Positions 1 through 7,737 of a stretch of DNA of 64,000 nt are shown here, piece after piece. Source of the stretch: Bacillus rhizoplanae (lineage in GTDB: Bacteria > Bacillota > Bacilli > Bacillales > Bacillaceae_G). The stretch covers positions 140,886 to 204,885 of the forward strand of contig NZ_CAKJTI010000006.1 in NCBI RefSeq assembly GCF_917563915.1, written 5' to 3'. Positions within the stretch are counted from its first letter, which is position 1, and each line of letters begins with the position of its first letter. The position numbers were made by a program, and so were the translations under genes. The notes under the pieces are model-generated. The model had not been told where the DNA came from. It saw nothing but the letters and a program-made list of their open reading frames with translations, and searched no databases.

Positions 1-855
1 TGCAAGCTGAGCAGATGGTGCATGCGGTAACGCTGCACAGTCACCTAACACATACACGTTCTCATAGTCCGGAATATTATGATGTTTTGTTAATACAACC
101 CGACCGCTATTATCGTGCTCGACAGGTAGATTACGAACAACCTCATTTGCTTGAATGCCAGCTGTCCATACGATTGCGTCGCATTCAAGTGGTTCATCGT
201 GGTTATACACAATATTTGGCTCCACTTTTGTAATGTTCGAGTTGCGAATGATTGTAACATTATGTTTCAAAAACCACTCTTCTACGTATCTACTTAATTT
301 TTCTGGGAATGGGAAAAGAATGCGATCTTTTCGGTCAAATAAATAAATGTTTAAGTCTGGACGGCTTTCACGAAGTTCACTTGCTACTTCAACACCGCTT
401 AGTCCAGCCCCTACAACAGCAACTGTTGCGTGTGGCTCTAAACCATTTAGTTGTTGATATGTTTGACGAACTTGTTCAATGGATTGAAGGCTATACGTAT
501 GTTCTTGCGCTCCTGGAACGTTGTGATAGTTGTCTTCACAACCAAGCCCAATAATTAAGTCATCATAATTCACAATTTCACCGTCATCAAGATGAACGGC
601 TTTGTTTTCTAAATCAACATTAGTTATCGTCCCGTATTGAATATTAAGTCGTGGATGTTCTGGAAATGGAATGCGAATATGCGTTTCAGAAATCGTTCCT
701 GCTACTAATGCGTAGTATTCTGTTTTAAAACAGTGATACGGTACCTTGTCGATTAATGTCACTTGAACATCATCCGGAAGTTGGTTGCTCGGAAGAAGAC
801 GCTGTAAAACTCTCATTCCACCGTAGCCCCCACCAAGTATTACGAGGTGCTTCAT
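1..855 (-). CDS. yutJ: Type II NADH dehydrogenase-like flavoprotein, YutJ/YumB family (3' end outside window)
   Basis: Only the first ~285 residues are in the window. The protein starts MKHLVILGGGYGGMRV, a dinucleotide-binding GGGYGG loop for FAD. A second Rossmann motif (VVGAGLSGVEVASEL) lies near residue 150 and would bind NAD(P)H. The family oxidises NADH and passes electrons to menaquinone at the membrane face without pumping protons. The start is ATG at 855-853, behind a purine-rich AAGGGG. It is divergent from yuzB, the arrangement of yutJ-yuzB in B. subtilis, so I use that name; the assignment to YutJ rather than YumB rests on context. A paralogue is at 14186. Confidence 0.85.
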   Translation of the reverse strand, partial: MKHLVILGGGYGGMRVLQRLLPSNQLPDDVQVTLIDKVPYHCFKTEYYALVAGTISETHIRIPFPEHPRLNIQYGTITNVDLENKAVHLDDGEIVNYDDLIIGLGCEDNYHNVPGAQEHTYSLQSIEQVRQTYQQLNGLEPHATVAVVGAGLSGVEVASELRESRPDLNIYLFDRKDRILFPFPEKLSRYVEEWFLKHNVTIIRNSNITKVEPNIVYNHDEPLECDAIVWTAGIQANEVVRNLPVEHDNSGRVVLTKHHNIPDYENVYVLGDCAALPHAPSAQLA

Positions 856-1187
856 GATGGATTACCCCTTTTCTGTTGAAATATCCCCTAATCATAAAAA
901 GTTTTTATATTACAAAAATATTTTGACTTTACCCACTCAAATTATATCGAATTTAGAAGCAAATAACAATGTATGAATGAATAATCTGTTGTACAATAAG
1001 AAGAAAAGTGGGGCGATTTGTGAAAAAATTGTAGAATGTTGCAGTTTTCGACCGAAAAGTGCCTTTTATTAAGGATTAACGCATAAAACGATTGAAAATT
1101 TTAGTCGTTTCAGCTCGATTTATACAACATCTTAGTTTTACTGTTATAAAACAAGGGTTAATATATAGATGTAGGGGGGGAATAAGG
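856..1187. other. Divergent intergenic region yutJ / yuzB
   Basis: This AT-rich 332-bp stretch separates the divergent yutJ-like and yuzB genes, so it must carry both promoters. A TACAAT hexamer lies near 993, but I see no convincing -35/-10 pair and no operator. I see no coding potential. Confidence 0.5.
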
Positions 1188-1427
1188 GTGATTAAACCGT
1201 TAATTGAATTTTGTGTTGGCAACCTTGCAAGTGGTGCGCAAAAGGCACGGGAACAACTGGAGAAAGATCCGAATTTAGATGTGATTGAGTATGGTTGTCT
1301 TGGCTATTGCGGCGTTTGTTTTGAAGGGCTGTATGCACTTGTGAATGGTGAAGTTGTAAAAGGCGAAACACCGGAGGACCTTGTGAAAAACATATATGAT
1401 TATTTAGATGAAAATCCGATGTTCTAA
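1188..1427 (+). CDS. yuzB: YuzB family protein (DUF1450)
   Basis: This 79-aa protein starts at GTG 1188, just after the purine run AGGGGGGGAATAAGG. An upstream ATG in the same frame has no ribosome-binding site and would add a non-conserved N-terminus. The middle contains the cysteine cluster [13 protein letters not shown], which resembles metal or Fe-S binding thioredoxin-like small proteins, but no function is established. Length and sequence match B. subtilis YuzB (78 aa). It lies next to a yutJ-like gene, as in B. subtilis. It is followed by a hairpin terminator. Confidence 0.85.
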   Translation: MIKPLIEFCVGNLASGAQKAREQLEKDPNLDVIEYGCLGYCGVCFEGLYALVNGEVVKGETPEDLVKNIYDYLDENPMF

Positions 1428-1455
1428 GGCGTTGCAACGAAGCAGCGTCTTTTTT
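1428..1455 (+). terminator. Rho-independent terminator of yuzB
   Basis: The stem GGCGTTGC / GCAGCGTC (two G-U pairs) encloses loop AACGAA and is followed by TTTTTTATTT. Confidence 0.65.
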
Positions 1456-1540
1456 ATTTGATGAAGGATAAACGTATAAAATCATTTCGAAGGAACAGGC
1501 TAACAAGTGCAGCAATTACTGATATGCACATATAAAAAAA

Positions 1541-1567
1541 GAAAGCCCTTTGTTGAAGGGCTTTTTT
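1541..1567. terminator. Bidirectional hairpin terminator upstream of dapF
   Basis: AAGCCCTT and AAGGGCTT form a perfect stem around TGTTG. It is flanked by an A-run and a T-run, so it can act in either direction. It separates yuzB from dapF. Confidence 0.7.
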
Positions 1568-1703
1568 CTTACACGATACGTGTAAGCACGACTTTGTTAC
1601 GCCAAAATTGTCGTTGAATATGAGAAACGGGGGACATTCTTATTGTTTTCCAAAAGCGCTCATTTTATACTTATAACAATAAAAAATTTTGGAGTGAAAC
1701 AAT

Positions 1704-2570
1704 ATGGGACAACTTTCTTTCACGAAAATGCATGGTCTTGGAAATAATTATATTTATGTGAATATGTTTGAAGAGCAAATTGCAGAAGAGCATCTAGCGA
1801 AAGTTGCTGAAAAAGTGTCAAATGTGAATACGGGAATCGGTTCTGACGGAATGATCCTAATTTGTCCATCTGACGTTGCTCCTGTGAAGATGCGTATTTT
1901 TAATAAAGACGGTTCAGAAGGAAAGAGCTGCGGAAATGGACTGCGCTGCGTTGCAAAGTACGCATATGAGCATAAATTAGTAGAAGAGACTGTTTTTACA
2001 ATCGAAACGTTAGCAGGAATTGTTACAGCAGAAGTAACAGTTGAAGGTGGAATTGTAACTTCCGCTACAATTGATATGGGTGCGCCGCGATTAAAACGCA
2101 CGGATTTACCGATGTTAGGTGAAGGAGAAACACCATTTATTCGTGAAGATTTCCTTTACAGCAATCACCGCTATGCCTTTACAGCTGTCTCAATGGGAAA
2201 TCCGCATGCTGTTATTTTTGTAGATGATATTGGGGAAGCACCGCTTACAACATTAGGCCCTGTGTTAGAAACACACGAGATGTTTCCAGAAAGCGTGAAT
2301 GTGGAATTTATTGAAGTCCTGAATCACCATGAAATGCATTTCCGTGTATGGGAACGCGGTTCTGGTATTACACAAGCGTGTGGAACAGGAGCGTGTGCCG
2401 CAGTTGTAGCTGCAATCTTGAATGGAAAGATGAAGCGCGGACAAGAAATCACTGTTCATTTAGCAGGCGGAGATTTAATGATTACGTGGACAGAAGAAGG
2501 AACAGTTTTAATGAATGGTCCTGCAGAAGTCACTTGCAGCGGTGTATATTATTATAAGATTGAAGAGTAA
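1704..2570 (+). CDS. dapF: Diaminopimelate epimerase
   Basis: This cytoplasmic enzyme interconverts LL- and meso-diaminopimelate for lysine and peptidoglycan synthesis. It is 288 aa with both catalytic-cysteine motifs of the cofactor-independent two-base racemase fold: [10 protein letters not shown] near residue 76 and ACGTGACA near residue 228. Substrate-binding segments NNYIYVN at the N-terminus and ERGSG before the second cysteine are present. The start ATG 1704 follows TTTTGGAGTG. The Fe-S carrier gene begins 41 bp after the stop with no terminator between, so the two are probably co-transcribed, as with dapF-yutM in B. subtilis. Confidence 0.95.
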   Translation: MGQLSFTKMHGLGNNYIYVNMFEEQIAEEHLAKVAEKVSNVNTGIGSDGMILICPSDVAPVKMRIFNKDGSEGKSCGNGLRCVAKYAYEHKLVEETVFTIETLAGIVTAEVTVEGGIVTSATIDMGAPRLKRTDLPMLGEGETPFIREDFLYSNHRYAFTAVSMGNPHAVIFVDDIGEAPLTTLGPVLETHEMFPESVNVEFIEVLNHHEMHFRVWERGSGITQACGTGACAAVVAAILNGKMKRGQEITVHLAGGDLMITWTEEGTVLMNGPAEVTCSGVYYYKIEE

Positions 2571-2611
2571 AGATGTATAATAAAGTGAGAGAAGAAAGGA
2601 AGGTGGGTTCT

Positions 2612-2965
2612 ATGATTAATGTAACAGAACAAGCGGCATATCAAATTAAAGATATGTTAAAAGATGCCGAAGATGGAGAGAAATACGTTCGTCTTGCAGT
2701 GCACGGCGGTGGATGCAGCGGTCTTTCTTACGGCTTAGGATTTGAAAGAGAACCAAATGAAGACGACACAGTTCTTGAATTTTTCGGTGTTGAATTTGTT
2801 ATTGATAAAGAAAGTGCTCCGGTTGTAAAAGGAGTAAAAATCGATTATAAGCAATCAATGCTTGGCGGCGGATTCACAATCGATAATCCGAACGCAATCG
2901 CATCGTGCGGATGCGGATCATCTTTCCGTACAGCAACGAATGCTGGTAAGCCTGAAGAGTGCTAA
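2612..2965 (+). CDS. yutM: A-type iron-sulfur cluster carrier, HesB/IscA/ErpA family
   Basis: This 117-aa protein has the three conserved cysteines of A-type carriers: GGGCSGLSY at about residue 36 and CGCGSSF near residue 103. They hold or transfer Fe-S clusters to apo-enzymes. The chosen start (ATG 2612) follows AAGGAAGGTGGG and gives the conserved MINVTEQAAYQIK N-terminus; an in-frame ATG at 2573 has no such signal. It lies downstream of dapF and is closed by a strong terminator. Confidence 0.9.
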   Translation: MINVTEQAAYQIKDMLKDAEDGEKYVRLAVHGGGCSGLSYGLGFEREPNEDDTVLEFFGVEFVIDKESAPVVKGVKIDYKQSMLGGGFTIDNPNAIASCGCGSSFRTATNAGKPEEC

Positions 2966-3059
2966 TGCAACGAGTATTGAGTATTTAATGGAATATGAGA
3001 TGCTGCTAAAGAAGCCTTATTAAGGGTTTAATCAAGTAGGTATCTAATTCGTTATAAAT

Positions 3060-3092
3060 GAAAAACGCTTGGATTCGTTCAAGCGTTTTTTT
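3060..3092 (+). terminator. Rho-independent terminator of dapF-yutM
   Basis: AAAACGCTTG and CAAGCGTTTT pair around GATTCGTT and run into TTTTTTTA. Confidence 0.85.
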
Positions 3093-3154
3093 ATTGTTGA
3101 TTTCTAATAAAATCATGACAAAAATTCAATACTAATAAAAAAGAGGTGATTTTG

Positions 3155-3325
3155 ATGGGAAAATGGAATGAACAGGCGGCACCGAATAATAATTTGCCAG
3201 CTAGCACAATTCGTTCATCTGAACTCCTGTTAGGGAAGAAAGCGGACCATGAATTTTCAGAGGAGCTTTCCGATGGCGGAGAAAGAGATAAAAACATTCA
3301 GATACTCAAAAACAGTTCTAAATAG
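3155..3325 (+). CDS. Small hydrophilic protein, unknown function
   Basis: This is a 56-aa frame with a good Shine-Dalgarno (AAAGAGGTGA) 7-8 bases before ATG 3155. The product begins MGKWNEQAAPNNNLPAST and is rich in Asn, Glu, Lys and Ser, with no membrane segment or cysteine. It is followed directly by its own terminator, which supports a real single-gene unit. I do not recognise the family. Size and polarity resemble minor spore-associated peptides, but nothing in the sequence proves that. Confidence 0.65.
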   Translation: MGKWNEQAAPNNNLPASTIRSSELLLGKKADHEFSEELSDGGERDKNIQILKNSSK

Positions 3326-3342
3326 AAAAAACTGATGCAGCG

Positions 3343-3373
3343 GTGACGATGAAAAAATCGTCACTATTTTTTT
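3343..3373 (+). terminator. Terminator of the 56-aa gene
   Basis: GTGACGAT and ATCGTCAC form a perfect 8-bp stem around GAAAAA, followed by TATTTTTTTA. Confidence 0.85.
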
Positions 3374-3558
3374 ACTTTGTCCCCCATATTCTCTCAACAT
3401 ATGCTTCAAAAAAATATGCCAAAATCAAAAAGATTATTGTATAGTTTAAATATTAAATCGCCTAGAAGAACTATACAGCAGTTAGTGATGTTACATAATC
3501 ACTTTCGAGAAAAAGATACTAACTTTGTTTCTATTTTATTACTAAAGGGGGATTAGAC

Positions 3559-4896
3559 ATGGCACAACAACAATTGAAACGCGAACTGCAACCGCGTCAC
3601 ATCAGGCTTATGGCAATAGGTGGGATGATTGGGACAGGAATTTTCAAAGGAAGTGCAGATACAATTTCAGCTGCAGGACCCGGCATCGTTTTTTCTTATT
3701 TATTTGCAGGATTTCTTCTTCTCATTGTTATGAGTGCAATAGCGGAAATGGCTATTGCTTATCCTGGTTTAAACATTCAAGGGATGATTCAAAAAGCTTT
3801 CGGTTCTCGTTTCGCCTTTGTCATTGGTTGGCTCTACTGGGTCGACTGGATTTTAGTTATTATTGTTGAGGTTTTGGCAGGGGGGAGCTTTTTACAATAC
3901 TGGATTCCATCCGCTCCTTTATGGCTGCTTAGTCTAGCATGTACTGCGCTTCTTCTTCTTATCAATTTGTTTAGCGTCAAACTTTACGGTGAAATAGAGT
4001 TTTGGCTTGCGAGTTTCAAAATTATTACTCTTGTTTTATTTATTTTGCTTGGTTTTGCCTTATTATTTGGCTTCATTCCAAATCATGAAGCAGCATATTT
4101 TACAAACTATACAAGTCACGGCGGATTCTTTCCAAAAGGATTGGGAAGTATTTTCACAGCACTCTTAATAGTTGTTTTTTCTTTCGGAGGTTCAGAATTA
4201 ATCGGATTAACTGTAACAGAAACGAAAAACGTGGAACAGACGCTTCCTAAAGTAATAAAAGGGGTTATGTTCCGAGTGGTTTTATTTTACACACTACCTA
4301 TTCTCATCATCACTGGACTTATCCCTTGGGACGAAGTAGGAAAGCAAGGCAGTCCTTTCGTACAGGTTTTCTCTGCAACTGGATTACAAGGTGTAGCACA
4401 TATTATGAACTTCATTTTATTGACCGCTGTGTTGTCGGCTGCCAATTCAGGAATGTATGCTACTTCTCGAATTTTGTACTCTCTGGCGCAAAATAAAGAA
4501 GCTCCTGCTTTATTCTCGCGTCTTACTAAGCGTGGTGTTCCTGTCTGGGGAGTTCTTGTCAGTTGCATTGGTTTATTAATTGGATCTTTTATCGCGTTCC
4601 TTACGCCAGAGCATGTTTTTGGCTATTTGATGTCTATCCCGGGCTTTACTGTTTTGCTCATTTGGACTAGCATTTGCCTTGCGCAATTCAAGTTGCGTAA
4701 ACAGTATTCTAAAATGCCGTATTTTCGCGTGTGGTTGTTCCCGTACAGCACTTTGTTTGCAGCAGCTGCCTTGTCAATTATTTTTATCTTCTTCTTGTTC
4801 AATTCAGGCAATATAATTAATTCTATTGTATGCGTAAGTATTCTCATCATTTTATCCGTTCTATCCATTTTGGTTGGTAGGAAGGAATCGAAATAA
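3559..4896 (+). CDS. Amino acid permease, APC superfamily
   Basis: This 445-aa integral membrane protein has about 12 hydrophobic segments and the APC signature near the N-terminus (GGMIGTGIFKGSA, residues ~21-33). It contains the family motif FSFGGSELIGLTVTET near residue 215. It would import an amino acid with protons; the substrate cannot be told from sequence. The N-terminal tail is short and there is no fused regulatory domain. ATG 3559 is preceded by AAAGGGGGATT. It stands alone, with a terminator after it and small inverted repeats (3437-3474 and 3485-3504) in its upstream region. Confidence 0.85.
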   Translation: MAQQQLKRELQPRHIRLMAIGGMIGTGIFKGSADTISAAGPGIVFSYLFAGFLLLIVMSAIAEMAIAYPGLNIQGMIQKAFGSRFAFVIGWLYWVDWILVIIVEVLAGGSFLQYWIPSAPLWLLSLACTALLLLINLFSVKLYGEIEFWLASFKIITLVLFILLGFALLFGFIPNHEAAYFTNYTSHGGFFPKGLGSIFTALLIVVFSFGGSELIGLTVTETKNVEQTLPKVIKGVMFRVVLFYTLPILIITGLIPWDEVGKQGSPFVQVFSATGLQGVAHIMNFILLTAVLSAANSGMYATSRILYSLAQNKEAPALFSRLTKRGVPVWGVLVSCIGLLIGSFIAFLTPEHVFGYLMSIPGFTVLLIWTSICLAQFKLRKQYSKMPYFRVWLFPYSTLFAAAALSIIFIFFLFNSGNIINSIVCVSILIILSVLSILVGRKESK

Positions 4897-4936
4897 AGAT
4901 TTTCAACTTAAAAGGAGCATTAACTTTATAAGAGAA

Positions 4937-4966
4937 AAAAGGCCGTGTAAAGCGGCTTTTTTTTGT
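4937..4966 (+). terminator. Terminator of the permease gene
   Basis: AAAGGCCG and CGGCTTTT pair around TGTAAAG and run into TTTTTT. Confidence 0.75.
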
Positions 4967-5124
4967 CTTAGCATTTCCATTTTATAAAAAAAAGCTTCTG
5001 CAAGACTTTAACAGAATGTATATTCCATACATGATTAGCTAAGATGACGTTTTTACAAAAAAATCCAGATGTTTAATAGTAACTATGGAAAAATAATTCT
5101 TCACATAGCGTTCGAATAAAATGT

Positions 5125-5178
5125 TTGAAAAATCAAAAAAATATAGTATTATTTAGGTAAGTAGAAGTTTTCGACAAA
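5125..5178 (+). promoter_or_regulatory. Promoter with Spo0A-type box, copy 1
   Basis: TTGAAA (5125) and TATTAT (5147) are 16 bp apart. A TTCGACAAA sequence at 5170-5178 contains the reverse complement of the Spo0A core TGTCGAA. It sits about 15 bp downstream of the expected start point, a position typical of repression. The box is retained in the second copy. Spo0A control is inference. Confidence 0.5.
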
Positions 5179-5212
5179 TAAAGACAAATATTTACAAATG
5201 GTGAGAGGTTTT

Positions 5213-5242
5213 ATGGTTGTATTTTTCATTCTGCATCTTTGA
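5213..5242 (+). CDS. Possible 9-aa leader peptide MVVFFILHL, copy 1
   Basis: ATG 5213 opens a 9-codon frame, preceded by GAGAGG and ending 27 bases before the FbpB-like start. The duplicate copy keeps the same peptide, with a CTG-to-CTA synonymous change. It could be a translated leader; it is too short to prove. Confidence 0.3.
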   Translation: MVVFFILHL

Positions 5243-5269
5243 TTCCAAAGAAAATAAGGAGGAATGATT

Positions 5270-5419
5270 ATGACAAAAAAGCGCCGTAAATTACTCAGTA
5301 AATCATTTAAAGAATTAGTGCAAGAGAATAAACAACAGATACTTAATGATAAACAAGAATTGGAAAGAATTGAACAACGAATTGAACAACGTCATATAAT
5401 TAAAACACCAGCCTCATAA
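5270..5419 (+). CDS. FbpB-like small basic protein, copy 1
   Basis: This is a 49-aa protein (MTKKRRKLLSKSFKELVQEN...) with a basic N-terminus followed by a charged, probably helical segment rich in Gln, Glu and Lys. It resembles the FbpB family of small basic proteins, which in B. subtilis are Fur-controlled and act with an sRNA on iron-sparing mRNA decay. The family call is from the SFKELVQENK...LNDK..LERIE pattern. ATG 5270 follows AAGGAGG. I see no Fur box; the upstream region instead carries a Spo0A-type box. The terminator overlaps the last codons. A second copy is at 5876. Confidence 0.75.
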   Translation: MTKKRRKLLSKSFKELVQENKQQILNDKQELERIEQRIEQRHIIKTPAS

Positions 5420-5434
5420 TGGCTGGTGTTTTAA
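5402..5434 (+). terminator. Terminator of FbpB-like copy 1
   Basis: AAAACACCAGCC and GGCTGGTGTTTT form a perfect 12-bp stem around TCATAAT; the stop codon lies in the loop. Confidence 0.85.
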
Positions 5435-5588
5435 TTTATCCCGCTATTCGCGGGCAGTAAGACCCCCACCTCAAGATTATGAGAAAGCGAAGAAGGTAGG
5501 GGGGATAACTGCCCGTAAAAGCCCGATTGGTTCAACTAACCGTCAGTGGGGGATGAAGAACCTCCCACTGATGGAAGCTTCACTTTAT
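5435..5588 (+). repeat. bcr1 element, full length, 154 bp
   Basis: The element starts TTTATCCCGC and ends TTTCACTTTAT, so it is bounded by TTTAT on both sides. It has the paired arms CGGGCAGT/ACTGCCCG and a CCATCAGTGGG-type terminal hairpin (one arm reads CCGTCAGTGGG). It lies at the junction between the two FbpB-like copies. The bcr1 identity is from known B. cereus-group repeats. Confidence 0.9.
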
Positions 5589-5730
5589 TAAAAAAAGCTT
5601 CTGCAAGACTTTAACAGAATGCATATCCCATACATGATTAGTTAACATAAAATTTTCGAAAAAAATTCCCAGATAATTAATGGTAACTTGGGAAAAATAA
5701 TTTTTCACATAACGTTCAAATAAATAATGT

Positions 5731-5783
5731 TTGAAAAATCAAAAGTTATAGTATTATTTAGGTAAGTCGAATTTTTCGACAAA
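5731..5783 (+). promoter_or_regulatory. Promoter with Spo0A-type box, copy 2
   Basis: TTGAAA (5731) and TATTAT (5752) are 15 bp apart. TTCGACAAA is at 5775-5783. In this copy the box lies in the palindrome GTCGAATTTTTCGAC (5766-5780), adding a second half-site. Confidence 0.5.
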
Positions 5784-5818
5784 TAAAGACAAATTTTTTA
5801 TAAAGATCGAGAAGTTTT

Positions 5819-5848
5819 ATGGTTGTATTTTTCATTCTACATCTTTGA
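5819..5848 (+). CDS. Possible 9-aa leader peptide MVVFFILHL, copy 2
   Basis: This is the same nine residues as at 5213, with one synonymous difference. The distance to the next start is again 27 bases. Confidence 0.3.
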   Translation: MVVFFILHL

Positions 5849-5875
5849 TACCAAAGGAAATAAGGAGGAATGATT

Positions 5876-6025
5876 ATGACAAAAAAGCCCCGTAAATTAC
5901 TCAATAAATCATTTAAAGAATTAGTACAAGAAAATAAACAACAGATACTTAATGATAAACAAGAATTGGAACGAATTGAACAACGAATTGAACAACGTTA
6001 TATAATTACAAAACCAGCCTCATAA
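5876..6025 (+). CDS. FbpB-like small basic protein, copy 2
   Basis: This 49-aa paralogue of the 5270 gene differs at only a few residues: R5P, S10N, H42Y and a swap near the C-terminus (IKTPAS to ITKPAS). Several other codon differences are silent, so the coding frame looks to be under selection. ATG 5876 follows AAGGAGG. It converges on the stop-interrupted gene at 6042. Confidence 0.75.
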   Translation: MTKKPRKLLNKSFKELVQENKQQILNDKQELERIEQRIEQRYIITKPAS

Positions 6026-6036
6026 TGGCTGGTTTT
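6009..6036 (+). terminator. Terminator of FbpB-like copy 2
   Basis: AAAACCAGCC and GGCTGGTTTT pair around TCATAAT and are followed by TTCTTT. Confidence 0.85.
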
Positions 6037-6041
6037 TTCTT

Positions 6042-6680
6042 TCACTGAAATACTTGAGGGAACTGCTTTACTATTCCTTCAGTAAGCGCATCCGCCATTT
6101 CTAAGGCTTCCTTCTCAATTTTGTCATACAATTGCACACCTGATTGATAATCTTTCTTTAGCATGGATACTGCCTCAGCTTTCGTCAATGCTAGATGCTC
6201 ATAAAACATTTTTCTAAATTTTTCTTTAGGTATATAAGGATTGATACTGCTTAAGAATTCAACAATTTCGTCTCCATTGGCGTACCATTTTTTCTCTGCG
6301 ATTGATGCAGCGTGTTGATCGCCAGCCTTTGCTGCCTTGACAAGGTCTGCGGCGATTACTAAGTGGTCTTTTATCAAATTACTATATTTTGTCGCTGCAT
6401 TTTGACCGTAGAAAGGTTTGAGTGAATTACCCATATCTGGAGCGTTTTTAAGGAGTCGCGTAATAGTAACGTTAACATCTGGTAAATTAAAAATAATGCT
6501 AATGATAGCCAGTCTTGTCCAAGCGACATGCTGTTCCTATAGTGAGCGCATATAACTTTTCAAATCAACTTCATTTTTACTGATACGGTAATTTCGTGCC
6601 ATTGGAAACGCAGATTGCGGATCCCAATTTACATAAGGTATATCATATGTGAAATAATTGGATTGCCAATAAGGGTACAT
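6042..6680 (-). pseudogene. Interrupted gene for a ~212-aa helical protein (in-frame amber stop)
   Basis: A minus-strand frame runs from ATG 6680, behind AAAGGAGTG, to the TGA at 6044-6042. It is broken once by TAG at 6539-6537 (codon 48). Upstream it reads MYPYWQSNYFTYDIPYVNWD; downstream it continues EQHVAWTRLAIISIIFN in the same frame with no length change. The residue before EQHVAWTR is probably an original Trp (TGG to TAG). An internal ATG at 6434 could give a 130-aa product but lacks a good ribosome site. Related cereus-group proteins, as I recall them, are uncharacterised and about this length. It could be a real nonsense mutation or a sequencing error. Confidence 0.75.
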
Positions 6681-6853
6681 AATGATTACACTCCTTTGAA
6701 CATATATACCTCACGATATGATAAACTTCATTCTTAAGTTCCGTGTCCAAATGCTTTTATACAGTTAGGAAATCTAGGATGTTCCAGAAATGTATCTATA
6801 ATAACACTCAGTCGGTGATACGTGGCACTAACGTTATAATAACCTTCAAATGG

Positions 6854-6897
6854 AATCTTAAGGTTGGGGCCTTACTGCTCGCGAATAGTGGGATAAA
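6854..6897 (-). repeat. bcr1 fragment (5' end only)
   Basis: The sequence matches the reverse complement of the bcr1 start (CGCGAATAGTGGGATAAA), with part of the first stem region. The rest of the element is missing. Confidence 0.65.
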
Positions 6898-6909
6898 AAA
6901 GAATGCTCA

Positions 6910-6995
6910 TTAGTTGGCGTCCTCTTCATCTTCTATAACGATTTCTCCGTTTTTTTGTTCATATCGTTTGATTTCTTCAATCTCATTACGTTCGT
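6910..6995 (-). pseudogene. Short coding remnant ending at a bcr1 element
   Basis: On the minus strand the frame YERNEIEEIKRYEQKNG...EDEEDAN ends in TAA at 6912-6910. It is entered directly from the TTTAT end of the bcr1 at 6996-7153. If bcr1 and one TTTAT are removed, an ATG created across the junction (ATGATTTTATACGAA) would start a 31-aa frame overlapping the end of the DUF523 gene. It may be a small gene or an out-of-frame remnant of the DUF523 C-terminus. Confidence 0.35.
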
Positions 6996-7153
6996 ATAAA
7001 GTGAAACTTCCATCAGTGGGGGTTTTTCTTTATCCCCCCACTGATGGTTAGTTGAACCAATCGTGTTCTTACGGGTAGTTATCTCCCACCTATCTTCTAT
7101 GTTTTCTCAGAACCTTGAGGTGAGAGTTTTACTGCCTGTTAGTGCGGGATAAA
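6996..7153 (-). repeat. bcr1 element, full length, 158 bp
   Basis: It is inverted relative to 5435, flanked by ATAAA on both sides (the complement of TTTAT). It keeps the CCATCAGTGGG hairpin and the core TTGGTTCAACTAACC. Its right end supplies the last residues and stop codon of the DUF523 gene. Confidence 0.9.
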
Positions 7154-7591
7154 ATCATCTTCCGAAATAACCGTAAAACCGTGTCGTCTGAATAATGCAG
7201 TTGTAACGCCGTAACCGTCTTGTTTTTGACCATTAAATTCACCTGTGTAAATGACGGAACTTCCGCAAGATGGACTGCGTTCTTTCAGAATAATATACTC
7301 AGGATTTAAATCTTTTATTTGATGTAATGCTTTGTAGGCTCCCGCAATAAAGATTTCTGTCACGTCATTTCCCTTTTGGTCTATTACTTTTGCAGTTCCG
7401 TTCAATACATCGTCACCGTTTCCTCCGATAATTTCGGCAGGTGTACGAGGCGTTGGTAATCCGCCTAATACTTCCGGGCAAATAAGAATTGCTTCTTCTT
7501 TTTCTAGTAGTTCTTGAATCTTTGCAACGAGATTATCATTTCCGTCATAACGACAAGCAATTCCAGCTAAACATGCACTAATTACAATCAT
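7139..7591 (-). CDS. DUF523 family protein with bcr1-derived C-terminus
   Basis: This is a 150-aa cytoplasmic protein of the DUF523 family, whose function is unknown. Typical features are the N-terminal SACLAGIACRYDG (residues 5-17), CPEVLGGLPTPR near residue 39 and KERSPSCGSS near residue 108. The three conserved Cys suggest metal or redox chemistry. ATG 7591 follows CTGAGGTGA. The last codons (ATC CCG CAC TAA) lie inside the bcr1 element, so the native end after EDDF has been replaced by IPH. Family length is nearly complete, so it is probably still functional. Confidence 0.8.
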   Translation of the reverse strand: MIVISACLAGIACRYDGNDNLVAKIQELLEKEEAILICPEVLGGLPTPRTPAEIIGGNGDDVLNGTAKVIDQKGNDVTEIFIAGAYKALHQIKDLNPEYIILKERSPSCGSSVIYTGEFNGQKQDGYGVTTALFRRHGFTVISEDDFIPH

Positions 7592-7669
7592 TTTTTCACC
7601 TCAGTTTGATGAATTTACTTTCATCATACAACAAAATCTTTCGCCACTTTTATGCTTTTCTTCTTATTT

Positions 7670-7723
7670 ATAAAGTGAAACTTCCATCAGTGGGGGGGGA
7701 TTGCCTGCGAATAGCGGGATAAA
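7670..7723 (-). repeat. bcr1 deletion derivative, 54 bp
   Basis: Both ends of bcr1 are present (ATAAAGTGAAAC... and ...GCGAATAGCGGGATAAA), but about 100 bp of the middle is missing. The join is in a run of Gs. It lies directly upstream of the winged-helix gene. Confidence 0.8.
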
Positions 7724-7737
7724 CAGGGGTGATAAAT

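Larger units (their letters stand above)
4984..5434 (+). repeat. Tandem duplication, copy 1 (promoter, leader peptide, FbpB-like gene, terminator)
   Basis: This ~450-bp segment is repeated at ~5588-6036. Both start at AAAAAAGCTTCTGCAAGAC and both end with the terminator after the small gene. The coding part, promoter and leader are more alike than the spacer. A bcr1 element separates the two copies. Confidence 0.9.
5588..6036 (+). repeat. Tandem duplication, copy 2
   Basis: This is the second copy of the 4984-5434 segment. It retains the promoter, the Spo0A-type box, the 9-aa leader frame, the small gene and the terminator. The spacer regions have diverged more than the coding part. Confidence 0.9.

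Noticed and set aside
5100-5200. Fur box upstream of the FbpB-like genes
   Set aside because: Expected from the family name, but I find no sequence close to the GATAAT-based consensus in either copy.
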